Positions 26,250 to 34,832 of a stretch of 64,000 nucleotides of DNA are shown piece after piece. The DNA is from Planctomycetia bacterium (GTDB lineage Bacteria; Planctomycetota; Phycisphaerae; UBA1845; Fen-1342), in assembly GCA_015709575.1 (NCBI GenBank), contig CP054190.1, forward strand, positions 868,001-932,000. Direction: 5' to 3'. Each line of letters starts with the position of its first letter. The stretch's first letter is position 1. The notes beneath the pieces were generated by a model, which searched no databases, was not told the origin of the DNA, and saw only the letters and a list, made by a program, of their open reading frames with translations. A program made the position numbers and the translations under genes.

Positions 26250-26594
26250 GTGACCAAGGAGGAACTCGCCGGGTTTCGCAGGCTGCTCGAAGAGCAGAAG
26301 GCGGAGTATCTCGAGACGCTCAGCACGTCGCTGGAGTCAGGCAAGGGCGAGGAGCTGGACCAGCAGCGCGTCGGGCGGCTGTCGCGCATGGACGCCCTGC
26401 AGCAGCAGTCGATCGTCCAGGCCGCCAATCGGCGAATCGAGGGCGAGCTGCGGCAGATCGAACTGGCGATGGAACGCATCGAACGCGGCACGTACGGCAA
26501 GTGCATCACCTGCGGCGGCGCGATCCAGATCGGGCGGCTCGAAGCCTTTCCGTCCACGACTGCGTGCATCGACTGCGCCCGGCGAAATGGCTAA
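26250..26594 (+). CDS. DksA/TraR-type zinc finger protein
   Basis: The protein has 114 residues from GTG 26250, with GAAGG about 9 bases upstream. A long helical hairpin (residues about 2-80, rich in Glu, Gln, Arg) is followed by a four-Cys finger, CITC...CIDC, in the order seen in DksA/TraR proteins. The length equals the short planctomycete and Gram-positive-like members. By family knowledge these proteins enter the secondary channel of RNA polymerase and change promoter choice, often with ppGpp. The DxxDxA tip motif of E. coli DksA is not clearly present; the coil tip reads LSRMDALQQQ. A TraR/YocK-like relative is therefore possible. Confidence 0.88.
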   Translation: MTKEELAGFRRLLEEQKAEYLETLSTSLESGKGEELDQQRVGRLSRMDALQQQSIVQAANRRIEGELRQIELAMERIERGTYGKCITCGGAIQIGRLEAFPSTTACIDCARRNG

Positions 26595-26853
26595 CGCCGC
26601 TCCCGTGCGGCTCGTGCGCTGCGGCGGCCGGTTCCCGTGCCCGCCAAGGCCGATCCGCTTGCCGCAACCGGGTCGATCGCTAAGATGGCCGCGTGAGAAG
26701 CGCACCCTTCCCGTCCAAGCCTGCCCGGTCCGCCGCAGGGCGCGGCTGCACCCCGCCCTGATCGCGCAGCGCCTCCGCATCGCATACTTCCCTGCTTGAA
26801 CCGTGCGGCCGCACGCGACCAGACTTCTGCCTTCTGGAAACGGATTCGACATC

Positions 26854-28500
26854 ATGCGCGACGAAATCGCCCGCCGCCGGACGTTTGCGATCATCTCGCA
26901 CCCCGACGCCGGCAAGACGACGCTCACCGAGAAGTTCCTGCTCTACGGCGGGGCAGTGCAACTGGCCGGGTCGGTTACCGCGCGGAAGAACCAGCGCGCC
27001 TCGACCTCCGACTGGATGGAGCTGGAGCGCAAGCGCGGCATCTCCGTCAGCTCGACCGTGCTGCAGTTCGACTATCGCGGCTACTGCGTCAACCTGCTCG
27101 ACACGCCCGGCCACAAGGATTTTTCCGAGGACACGTACCGCGTGTTGACCGCTGTGGACTCGGTCGTGATGGTCATCGACGCGGGCAAGGGCATCGAGCC
27201 GCAGACCCGCAAGCTCTTCGAAATATGCCGCCAGCGCGGGGTGCCGATCTTCACCTTCATGAACAAGCTCGATCGGCCGGCCCGCGATCCGCTCGACCTG
27301 CTGCACGAGCTCGAACAGGTGCTCGGGCTGCACGCCTGCGCGATGAACTGGCCGCTCGGCAACGGGATGAATTTTCGCGGCGTCTTCGACCGGCGACGTC
27401 GCGCGCTGCATGTCTTCGAGGCTACCACCGGCGGCGTCTACCGCGCCCCGGTCTCGGTCACGTCCCTTTCCGATCCGCTCGTGCGTGATGACGTGGGCAG
27501 CGAGGCCATCGAATCGGCCGAAGAGGAGCTGGCCCTGCTGGACGGAGCGGCGGCGGCGTTCGACCCGGAGGCCGTTCTGCGCGGCGAGCTGACCCCGGTG
27601 TTCTTCGGCAGCGCCAGCAACAACTTCGGCGTGCAGATGCTGCTGGACGCTTTTCTCGAATCCTCGCCGGCGCCCCGCATGCGCCACGCCCGCGGCGGGC
27701 CGATCCAGCCCGATCACCAGGCGTTCTCCGGCTTCGTGTTCAAGATGCAGGCCAACATGGACCCGAAGCACAGAGACTGCATCGCCTTTGTGCGCGTGTG
27801 CTCCGGTCGCTTCGAGCGCAGCATGACCGTGCTCCATCAGCAGAGCGGCGGCAAGGTGCGGTTGTCGAGTTCACATAAATTGTTCGCGCGCGAGCGCGAA
27901 ACCGTCGATGTCGCGTACGCCGGCGACGTGATCGGCATCGTCGGACATCCCGAGTTCCGCGTGGGGGATACGCTGACGGAGGACCCCGGCATCTGGTTCC
28001 AGGAAATCCCGCGCTTCGCGCCGGAGTGTTTTGCGTTCCTGCACGCGACCGGGGCATCCCAGCACAAGCGCTTCCGCAGCGGCCTCGAACAACTGCTTCA
28101 GGAGGGCGTCGTGCAGCGGATTCAATTGGAGGGCGCGACGCAGAACGCGCCGCTGCTCGGAGTCGTGGGACCGCTCCAGTTCGACGTCGTCCAGTATCGG
28201 CTGGAGACGGAGTACGGCGCGCAATCGCGGTTGGAGGCGGCCCCGTGGGAGCGCCTGCGCTGGATTGATCCGCGAACCCCGGAATCAGCGCTTGCGCTGG
28301 CGACATTGCCCAGCCGCGCGGCACTGGCCCGCGATTCAGCCGGAGACCGTGTCATACTGTTCGGCAGCGAATGGGAACTGCGCTACTTCATGTCGAAGCA
28401 TCCCGAGGTTTTGTTAGGCGAGACGCACTTCGACCCGGACGGCTGTTCCGGCATCGCGAAGCCGACGGGGGTGGAAAAGAACCCGGCCACACCCGGATGA
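26854..28500 (+). CDS. prfC: peptide chain release factor 3
   Basis: The protein has 548 residues from ATG 26854. ATG or alternative starts further upstream add non-conserved sequence. GTPase motifs are clear: AIISHPDAGKTTLTEK (P-loop), switch I with RGISVSSTV, LLDTPGHKDFSEDTYR (G3) and FMNKLDRPARD (G4). The later domains match RF3 (GVVGPLQFDVVQYRLETEYG). RF3 uses GTP to remove RF1 or RF2 from the ribosome after termination, so recycling is faster. It ends one base before the convergent methyltransferase stop, with no room for a terminator between them. Confidence 0.95.
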   Translation: MRDEIARRRTFAIISHPDAGKTTLTEKFLLYGGAVQLAGSVTARKNQRASTSDWMELERKRGISVSSTVLQFDYRGYCVNLLDTPGHKDFSEDTYRVLTAVDSVVMVIDAGKGIEPQTRKLFEICRQRGVPIFTFMNKLDRPARDPLDLLHELEQVLGLHACAMNWPLGNGMNFRGVFDRRRRALHVFEATTGGVYRAPVSVTSLSDPLVRDDVGSEAIESAEEELALLDGAAAAFDPEAVLRGELTPVFFGSASNNFGVQMLLDAFLESSPAPRMRHARGGPIQPDHQAFSGFVFKMQANMDPKHRDCIAFVRVCSGRFERSMTVLHQQSGGKVRLSSSHKLFARERETVDVAYAGDVIGIVGHPEFRVGDTLTEDPGIWFQEIPRFAPECFAFLHATGASQHKRFRSGLEQLLQEGVVQRIQLEGATQNAPLLGVVGPLQFDVVQYRLETEYGAQSRLEAAPWERLRWIDPRTPESALALATLPSRAALARDSAGDRVILFGSEWELRYFMSKHPEVLLGETHFDPDGCSGIAKPTGVEKNPATPG

Positions 28501-28501
28501 C

Positions 28502-29188
28502 CTACGCTCGCGACCCGTCCGCAGCGGCGCAGGCATCGCCGCGGCCGGTGCGCACCAACAGGGCGATGTGATGAGCGGGAAACCGCGCCGCCGCCCGCCA
28601 GCGCGTGGCGATGGACGCAAACGTCCGGCGGCTGAAGAAGCACACATGCGTCGGGTCTCGAATGTAATGCCACTGTGCGAATTCGTCGGCTGTGTCGTGT
28701 GCGAAGCCGGTTATCACACCCGGCACGCCGCCCGGGCGAAGCGCGGCAAAGAGGCGATCCAGCTCGAAGGCGGGGCGATGCAGATGCTCGAACACCTCGG
28801 CTGCGACGATGAAGTCGTACGTGCTTGACCAGACGGCTTCATCCGGCGCAAAGAAGGGATCGTAGAGCGTGATGACCCGGCCCTCCTCGTGGAGCATGTG
28901 GGCCAGCGCCGGTCCCGGACCACAGCCGAAGTCCAGTCCGACGGCGCCCTCCGCCGTCGCGCTCAGCAGCGCGTCTTTCATTGGGGAGAGGAACCGGCGA
29001 TACCCGGAGTCCCTGGGATTGTTCCGGTGCAGGGTGTAGCGGGCCTTCTCCACCTCCGGAGGCGGCAGCTCAGAACGGGACACGAACACCAGCGCGCAGT
29101 CGGCACATCGTATGAAAGTACGCCCCGCCGACCTGTTGAATGCAGCGGTTCGCGCGCTCTCGCACAGGGGACACCGTTCCGGGGTCAT
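28502..29188 (-). CDS. class I methyltransferase with N-terminal zinc ribbon
   Basis: The protein has 228 residues. Four cysteines near the N-terminus form a ribbon (CPLCES...IRCADCALVFVS, about residues 6-35). The SAM-binding fold follows, with motif I LDFGCGPGPALAHML and a later acidic loop AAEVFEHLHRP. This resembles the family of SAM-dependent methyltransferases with a zinc-ribbon head that act on sugars or other small molecules. The fold is clear and the substrate is not readable. It is convergent with prfC, one base between stops. Confidence 0.85.
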   Translation of the reverse strand: MTPERCPLCESARTAAFNRSAGRTFIRCADCALVFVSRSELPPPEVEKARYTLHRNNPRDSGYRRFLSPMKDALLSATAEGAVGLDFGCGPGPALAHMLHEEGRVITLYDPFFAPDEAVWSSTYDFIVAAEVFEHLHRPAFELDRLFAALRPGGVPGVITGFAHDTADEFAQWHYIRDPTHVCFFSRRTFASIATRWRAAARFPAHHIALLVRTGRGDACAAADGSRA

Positions 29189-29296
29189 GCGCCAATGATA
29201 GCCCTGCCGAAGCGCAGCGGCTTTTGGCGTGCGAGGCCGCGTGTGGTGGTGCGAAGGAGCGGATCGCCCCGCGTCATCGGTGCGGGGGCGCTCGCG

Positions 29297-30283
29297 TCAG
29301 TCGCCCGCGTTTGCCGCTGCTGTTCGCGCATCCGCCGCGTTGGGCGCGGGTGCGGTTGTCGTCCCTTGTGCGTGGGCCGGCGGTTGCGGACTCAGTGGCT
29401 CACGAGGGTCCAGCGGCTCGCGCATCAGCGGCGCGATCACCGCGGTGACGAAGCGCTCGCGCGTGCCGTCGGTGTGCAGCCCGCGATAGCCATAGCGGGC
29501 GTAGCGCGGCTTCCACCCCATGTTGCGCAGCTTGCGGTTGTAGATTTCCACGGTCGCCGGATCGGCCGAGCGCGGCAGGGCGAAGCCGGTCAGCCCGGCC
29601 GCGGTGCGGTTGTCGCCATCGCGATCGACCGTGCCCGCCAGCGGCACGCCATAGCGCAGCACCGGGTCATCCGGCGAGTAAAACACATAGAGCTTTCCGT
29701 CGAGCCTGCCCAGTGCCGCGGTCAGGTCGTAACGCCGCGACAGCGAACTTCCAAGAAAAACGACCGTGCCGACCCGCACGTCGTCCGGAAGTCGCTCGAT
29801 CGCCCACGTGGCGATGCCGGTGCCCGCGGAGAGCGCGATGATGTTGGCGCGGCGGCCGGGGTATTGCCGAGCGTATTCGGTGATGCGGTCCGCGAAGCGC
29901 TGCGCCTCGCGCTCGTTTCGAGTGCGGTCCATCTGGTCGCGCAGCACGTCACCGAACCAAGATTGCCACGGGACGACGTCGATCGCGCCGTGATAGCCGC
30001 CGCTGCGAAGCCCCTCGCGAACGGAATAATTGCCGATGTTGCCAAAGGTGCCCGCCCCGCCCAGGTAGAACGTCGCGCCGCGGGCCGCTCCGGCCGGGTC
30101 GTCGCCCAGCGTGGAGAGTACAGTCGAGCACCCGCCGCCACCCAGCAGGGTCAGCGCGCTCAGCAGCGCCAGGATCGCTCGACCCGTCAAGGTGGCCGGA
30201 CCACGGCTGGCCGGCGAATGAACGTCGGCGCGGAGATGCTCACGGAGTCGTGGCGGCTTCACGCAATACCTGCTCACTGACAT
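29297..30283 (-). CDS. putative alpha/beta-hydrolase lipoprotein
   Basis: From ATG 30283 the protein has 328 residues and the gene overlaps the upstream nuclease gene by 44 bases. A TTG at 30190 would start directly at a lipoprotein signal (LTGRAILALLSALTLLGGGGC) and may be the true start. After the lipobox Cys comes a hydrolase-like fold with NIIALSAGTG (a nucleophile elbow in which the first Gly is Ala), YSPDDPVLRYG (possible acid) and GYRGLHTDG (possible His). This would be an outer or inner membrane lipoprotein with esterase or lipase-like activity. The C-terminus is Pro/Ala rich and disordered. Function beyond fold is unknown. Confidence 0.7.
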   Translation of the reverse strand: MSVSRYCVKPPRLREHLRADVHSPASRGPATLTGRAILALLSALTLLGGGGCSTVLSTLGDDPAGAARGATFYLGGAGTFGNIGNYSVREGLRSGGYHGAIDVVPWQSWFGDVLRDQMDRTRNEREAQRFADRITEYARQYPGRRANIIALSAGTGIATWAIERLPDDVRVGTVVFLGSSLSRRYDLTAALGRLDGKLYVFYSPDDPVLRYGVPLAGTVDRDGDNRTAAGLTGFALPRSADPATVEIYNRKLRNMGWKPRYARYGYRGLHTDGTRERFVTAVIAPLMREPLDPREPLSPQPPAHAQGTTTAPAPNAADARTAAANAGD

Positions 30284-30641
30284 AAATCGGCGTCTCCAGG
30301 CCGGCGCCGAGCGCGATCGCGTCGGAGGGCCGGCTGTCGATCTCCACCACTTCGCCGCTGCGGCGCAGCACGATGCGGGCGAAAAACGTCCCGCGGCGCA
30401 GCTCCGTAATGACGATTTTCTCCACTTCCGCCCCCAGCGATTCAATCACACCCGCCAGCAACTCATGCGTCTGTGGCCGCTCCAGCGTGATTCCCTTGAG
30501 GCGGCGATCAATCGCCAGCGCCTCGGAAGAGCCGATCACGATCTGCAGGACCCGCGTCCCGCCCCGCTCGCGCAGCATGATGACCTGCTGATCGCGGTAC
30601 TCAAAGATGATGATGCGGGCCAGGTCGCAGCGAACTTCCAT
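30240..30641 (-). CDS. bifunctional nuclease domain (DUF151) protein
   Basis: The protein has 133 residues from ATG 30641, with GGGAG upstream. The DUF151/BFN signature runs through the whole length: LQIVIGSSEALAIDRRLKG, RPQTHELLAGVIESLGAEV, RGTFFARIVL, and the diagnostic DSRPSDAIALGAGLETPIYV. Plant and bacterial members bind or cut DNA and RNA, but in many bacteria the role is unknown. The following lipoprotein frame overlaps its 3' end, so the two may be co-transcribed. Confidence 0.9.
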   Translation of the reverse strand: MEVRCDLARIIIFEYRDQQVIMLRERGGTRVLQIVIGSSEALAIDRRLKGITLERPQTHELLAGVIESLGAEVEKIVITELRRGTFFARIVLRRSGEVVEIDSRPSDAIALGAGLETPIYVSEQVLREAATTP

Positions 30642-30885
30642 GACGCGTCCCGCTCTCCCCGCGGGCGGCCGGCAGGGCCTCCCGCGCCGAATCACTATCC
30701 GCGCAGCCGCCGCGGGCGTCAAGCAACAACGAAGGCCGCGTCCCCGCGAAACGATCGGCCCGGACGGGCGGGACGACCGGGTGAGGCGTGGCGTGGGTTC
30801 GCGCGACGCCGCGCAGGTCCAGGGGGGGCGATGCACACGCTCCGGATCGATTCGCGGCGTCGGCATACGCGCAGACGGCGAAAGC

Positions 30886-33147
30886 TCACGGGTCAGGCAC
30901 GGGCGCCGGCTGCGTCTGCTCGGCGGTTTCCGCCATCATGCGCCGTGCCGCGGCGGCCTCGTCCCCCTCCAGGGCCGGCACGCGCTCGACCGCATCCAGA
31001 ACCGCCGCCGCCATCGCCCGCGCGCCGGCGAGATCACCGGTTCGCAGGCGCAGGCGCGCGAGGCTGTTGCGTGCGCGCAGCGTGAAGCGATGATCCGGCC
31101 CCGGCTCGCGCTCCAGCCGCTCCAGCGCCCGTTCCGAGAGGCTCATCGCGGCGTCAATCCGCCCCAGATCCTCCAGGCAGCGGGCGTAGTTGTTCATCGA
31201 TTTGGCGACGTCAGGATGTGTATCGCTCAACCACCGTTCGCGCAGCTCCAGCGCTTCGCGGTAGAGCGGCTCAGCGCGCAACAACACCGGCTCAGCTGCA
31301 ATGGCGTCGCCGCGCTCGCGCAGTGCGCGGGCCTGCTCACGCAGCAGCGCCGCCATGTTGTTACAGCTTTGCGCCAGGTCTCGAAAGGCGGCCGCCGTCT
31401 CGGCTGAGTTCGGCGACGAGCGCTGCCGCTGCTCCGCGATCGTGCGGCGGGCATCGAGCGCGCTCAGCAGCCAGCGCTCTCCTTCGGCCGCGTCGCGCCG
31501 CCGCACGACCACCCCGAGCGAGTTCATGCTCGTCGCGGTCAGCGGATCGGTGGCTCCCATTCGGCGCGTGCGGATGCGCACCGCCTCGCGCAGCAGGGTT
31601 TCGCTCTCGACGACCGCGCCGCGCTCGAAGAGCAGGTCGCCCAGGTCCTGCAGGCTCTCGGCCGTCTCGACGTGCTCGGTCCCGAGTATTTCGCGCCGCC
31701 GCTCCAGTGCCCAGCGCAGGTGCCGCTCGGCGTCGTCGTGGCGGGCGCTGAAGGCGCGGTAGGTGTTGCCCAGCGTGTTCCGAAGGGATGCCGCGATTCG
31801 CATGTCGCGGATTTCCTCCTCGATGCGCTGCGCGGTGGCGTCCAGCACCTCCAGCACGCGCACGTCGCTGCGGCCGGATTCCCACGGGTCGGAGGCCGTG
31901 AGAAACGTCGCCAGGACGGTGTTGATTTGTGCGACACGATCGGCCTGGCTGCGGGCCTCGTCGCGCTCGCGAAGAATCTGGACCACGCCGACGAGGCTGA
32001 GCACCAGCATCAGCGCGCCCAGCGCCACCGGCACGCGCTGTCGCCGCGCGAACTTGATCGCCCGATGGACCGGGCCGGCCCGCCGCGCCGAAATCGGGTG
32101 ATTCGTCAGGTAGCGCCGCAGGTCGTCGGCCAGCGCGGTCACGCTGGCGTAGCGGCGGTCCGGATCCTTCTCAAGCGCCTTGAGCGTGATCGTCTCCACG
32201 TCGCGCGGAATCGCGGGGTTCAGGCTTCGCGGCCGCCGCGGCGCGGTATCACAAATCGTGCGGACGATTTCGTGCAGCGGCTTGCGCGAGAGGTCATAGG
32301 GCGGTTGACCGGCGATCAACTCAAACAGGATCACCCCCAGCGCGTACACGTCGCTGCGCGCATCAACGGCCACGGCGTCAGCGCGCGCCTGCTCCGGGCT
32401 CATGTACGCCGGCGTGCCCACCAGCCGCCCGCTTTCGAGCATCAGCGTCGCGCCCTCCGGCTCCGATTCCGCCAGCCGCGCCACGCCGAAGTCCAGCACC
32501 TTTGCCCGTCCCTCGCTCGTGACGAGAATGTTCGACGGCTTCAGGTCGCGATGCACCACGCCGCGTTCGTGTGCATAGCTCACCGCGTCACAGATCTCCG
32601 CCACCAGCGCCAGCCGTCCTCTCAACCCCAGCGGCGGACGGCCGGCGACGCCGCCCGCGTGTTCCGCCAGCGGAACGCCGTCGATCAACTCCATCGCGTA
32701 GTACGGCTCGCCGTCGGGCGTGACACCTGCGCTATAAATGGACGCAATGCCGGGGTGATTCAGCCGCGCCAGCACCTGCACCTCGCGCGAGAACAGTCGC
32801 AGTTGGAGCGGGTCGGCCGTCCGCGCAGAGCGCACCAGCTTCAGCGCCACGCGCCGCCGCGGCGCGGATTGCCACGCCTCGAACACGACCCCCATCCCCC
32901 CCGCGCCGAGCCGCCGCTCGATCTCGAACTCGCCGATGCGGGCCGGCGTGTCCGGCTGATCGGGGCGGAGCGAGACCGCCGCGCTCGCGGCGTGCTGAAG
33001 CCCGCGCACCAGCGCGCGCATCTCCTCAGCGGCTGCGGCACAATCTGCACAGGTCGCGACGTGTTCCGCCATGCGAGCCGAGGCATCCGGGTCGGCCTCG
33101 TCGTGAACCCACTCCCAAAGCGCGTCGCGCGCCACCCCGCAGCTCAT
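30886..33147 (-). CDS. Ser/Thr protein kinase with N-terminal zinc-finger anti-sigma motif and TPR domain
   Basis: The protein has 753 residues. The N-terminus carries an anti-sigma-type zinc motif H29-x3-C33-x2-C36 (HVATCADC), with Cys 3 as a possible fourth ligand. The kinase domain covers about 73-345: Gly loop GAGGMGVVF (81-89), Lys 103, HRDLKPSN (199-206), DFG (219-221) and GTPAYMSPEQ (244-253). One membrane helix lies at about 373-392. The C-terminal 350 residues are TPR repeats of the NB-ARC/kinesin-light-chain-like spacing. The start overlaps the stop of an ECF sigma gene (ATGA at 33144-33147). Zinc finger, kinase and coupled sigma together suggest that this one protein both binds the sigma factor and relays a phosphorylation signal. 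Confidence 0.9.
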   Translation of the reverse strand: MSCGVARDALWEWVHDEADPDASARMAEHVATCADCAAAAEEMRALVRGLQHAASAAVSLRPDQPDTPARIGEFEIERRLGAGGMGVVFEAWQSAPRRRVALKLVRSARTADPLQLRLFSREVQVLARLNHPGIASIYSAGVTPDGEPYYAMELIDGVPLAEHAGGVAGRPPLGLRGRLALVAEICDAVSYAHERGVVHRDLKPSNILVTSEGRAKVLDFGVARLAESEPEGATLMLESGRLVGTPAYMSPEQARADAVAVDARSDVYALGVILFELIAGQPPYDLSRKPLHEIVRTICDTAPRRPRSLNPAIPRDVETITLKALEKDPDRRYASVTALADDLRRYLTNHPISARRAGPVHRAIKFARRQRVPVALGALMLVLSLVGVVQILRERDEARSQADRVAQINTVLATFLTASDPWESGRSDVRVLEVLDATAQRIEEEIRDMRIAASLRNTLGNTYRAFSARHDDAERHLRWALERRREILGTEHVETAESLQDLGDLLFERGAVVESETLLREAVRIRTRRMGATDPLTATSMNSLGVVVRRRDAAEGERWLLSALDARRTIAEQRQRSSPNSAETAAAFRDLAQSCNNMAALLREQARALRERGDAIAAEPVLLRAEPLYREALELRERWLSDTHPDVAKSMNNYARCLEDLGRIDAAMSLSERALERLEREPGPDHRFTLRARNSLARLRLRTGDLAGARAMAAAVLDAVERVPALEGDEAAAARRMMAETAEQTQPAPVPDP

Positions 33148-33713
33148 CCGGCGCTCCCGCTCGTCCCGCGCAGCGCCTCCTGCAGCGCGTCCGACGCCCG
33201 CGCCAGCCGGCCCTTCACCGCCTGCGGCGTCAGCTCCAGCGCAACGGCGATCTCCTCCCGCCCCATCCCCTCGAAGTATTTCAGCAGCAGTACCTCGCGA
33301 TACTCCTGCGGCAGCCCGTCAATGGCACGATGAACGCGCTCATCGCGTTCGTCGCGGCGCATCACGCCGGATACGCCGGTGCGTGTTGCTGCGGGGTCGA
33401 TGCCGGTGCGGAGCGGATGGTTGTGGGTCGGGCTGATCTTTTGACGGCGCAGCAGGTCCAGGCAGCGGTTGCGCGCGATGCGATACAGCCACGGGCGCAC
33501 CCGCCCGGCCGGCGGCGGCGTCTCATCCGCAAGGCGCAGGAACGTCTCCTGCGCCACGTCCTCCCCCAACTGGTGGTCGCACAGGTAATTCGCGCAGAAT
33601 CGCTGAATCGGCGGCCAATAGCGTTGAGTCAACTCGGAAACGCACTCGCCGCGCCTTGCGCGCAAGCCCTCGGCCAGCCGGTCATCGCTCCACTCGCGGA
33701 GTTCTTCGCTCAT
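33144..33713 (-). CDS. ECF-type RNA polymerase sigma factor coupled to kinase
   Basis: The protein has 189 residues from ATG 33713. Region 2 lies at about 28-95 (YWPPIQRFCANYLCDHQLGEDVAQETF, then PWLYRIARNRCLDLLRR). Region 4 lies at about 125-180 (LPQEYREVLLLKYFEGMGREEIAVALELTPQAVKGRLARA). The gene overlaps the kinase gene by four bases, an arrangement known for planctomycete ECF groups in which a Ser/Thr kinase replaces the usual anti-sigma factor. Here the kinase carries a zinc finger as well. It is divergent from the acidic secreted protein at 33931, which is a candidate target. Confidence 0.92.
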   Translation of the reverse strand: MSEELREWSDDRLAEGLRARRGECVSELTQRYWPPIQRFCANYLCDHQLGEDVAQETFLRLADETPPPAGRVRPWLYRIARNRCLDLLRRQKISPTHNHPLRTGIDPAATRTGVSGVMRRDERDERVHRAIDGLPQEYREVLLLKYFEGMGREEIAVALELTPQAVKGRLARASDALQEALRGTSGSAG

Positions 33714-33930
33714 GTCCGATCATCCTACCCCCGCGCCGGTGGTTCGGCCTGACGCTCGGCGCTCGCGGGACGATTCTGGCGGCGGGTGTGCGGACCTGTC
33801 GCGCTTTTGGGGTTTTTTGCGCTTTTCCGCCGATTCTGCGGTCCACGATCCGGGGTCGTTCGTGAGAGGGACAGAGCGGCCACACGGTGCGGCTGCCGGG
33901 TCTTGGCTTACGAACATCGGGAGTTTCATC

Positions 33931-34701
33931 GTGATTCGCAACATCCTTCGCTTAAATCGGCTGGCGGCGGCGTGCGGTCTGGCAATCGGCTTTACGGCTG
34001 CCGCGACGGCGGCGCCGGTGCTGGAGGTGCGGGTGGACAACGTCGTCCAGGCCAACAACGCCACGGTGACGCTGAATGCAGCCCAGCCGGGGCAGGTCTC
34101 GCCCAAGGTCATCGTGCTGCGGAATATCGGCGACCAGGATCTGAACTTCACCAGCATCCCCGCGGTCGTGCTGTTCGGCGGCGATGACTTCCTGTTCTCC
34201 GTCATCCAGCCGCCGCTCGAGACCGGCAACAAGCTCTCCCCGAATAGCAGCACGGCCTTCCGTGTGGATTTTGCTCCGGGTGCGACCGGTGCGGCCCCGG
34301 GTCGAAAGTCCACCCGCGCGTTCGTGTTCACGAACGCGAACCCGACAGTATTTGCGTTGACGATCGAGGCCGACCTGTTGCCGAATCCGAACGCGGCTCC
34401 GCCTCCCGATGAGGAGGAGATTGACGAAGCGCCCGCGGATCAGGAGATCGATGATGCCGCGCCGGACGCCGACGCGAACGCGGGCGATGACGACAACGCC
34501 AACGATGACGAGGTTGACCAGGAAGTAATCGAAGGCGACGAGGACGAGTTGATCGAGGATGACGACGGTCAGGATGCCTACGACGACGACGATGACAATG
34601 AGGAGATCGTGAAGTTTGCGGCTCCGTGCGGGTTTGGAATCGGGCTGGGACTGGTCGGAAGCCTGGCGTCGCTCGGCGGCATGCGTCGCAGCCGTCGCTG
34701 A
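33931..34701 (+). CDS. secreted acidic protein with choice-of-anchor-type domain and CGxG-type C-terminal tail
   Basis: The protein has 256 residues from GTG 33931, with GGGAG about 8 bases upstream. A signal peptide covers about 1-23 (ending AAATAAP). Residues about 40-140 form an Ig-like fold of the choice-of-anchor D type (VLRNIGDQDLNFTSI...FRVDFAPGATGAAPG). A strongly acidic stretch of about 75 residues follows, dominated by Asp and Glu with Asn, likely calcium-binding and extended. The tail reads PCGFGIGLGLVGSLASLGG then RRSRR, that is Cys-Gly, a short hydrophobic helix and a basic end. This resembles the MYXO-CTERM and related bacterial sorting signals, so the protein may be processed and anchored to the surface. 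Confidence 0.8.
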   Translation: MIRNILRLNRLAAACGLAIGFTAAATAAPVLEVRVDNVVQANNATVTLNAAQPGQVSPKVIVLRNIGDQDLNFTSIPAVVLFGGDDFLFSVIQPPLETGNKLSPNSSTAFRVDFAPGATGAAPGRKSTRAFVFTNANPTVFALTIEADLLPNPNAAPPPDEEEIDEAPADQEIDDAAPDADANAGDDDNANDDEVDQEVIEGDEDELIEDDDGQDAYDDDDDNEEIVKFAAPCGFGIGLGLVGSLASLGGMRRSRR

Positions 34702-34722
34702 GGCGCGGCGAATCGGCGATGT

Positions 34723-34754
34723 GCCGGCCGCGGACCTGCGGGTTCGCGGCCGGC
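34723..34754 (+). terminator. strong GC hairpin between surface protein genes
   Basis: GCCGGCCGCG at 34723-34732 pairs perfectly with CGCGGCCGGC at 34745-34754, with a 12-base loop. It lies 21 bases after the stop of the acidic protein gene and about 80 bases before the next start. There is no T-tract. It may terminate the first transcript or act as an attenuator. Confidence 0.45.
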
Positions 34755-34832
34755 GTCGTGCGCGTCGCGCGGTCGCGACGCTACACTGGACAACGGCTGC
34801 GGGGATGCAGTTGCATTCGGAGGATTCTGGTG

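Noticed and set aside
34626..34832. N-terminal extension of the Gly-rich lipoprotein
   Set aside because: The longer frame overlaps the acidic protein gene and would bury the lipoprotein signal; ATG 34833 has GGAGG and a proper lipobox.
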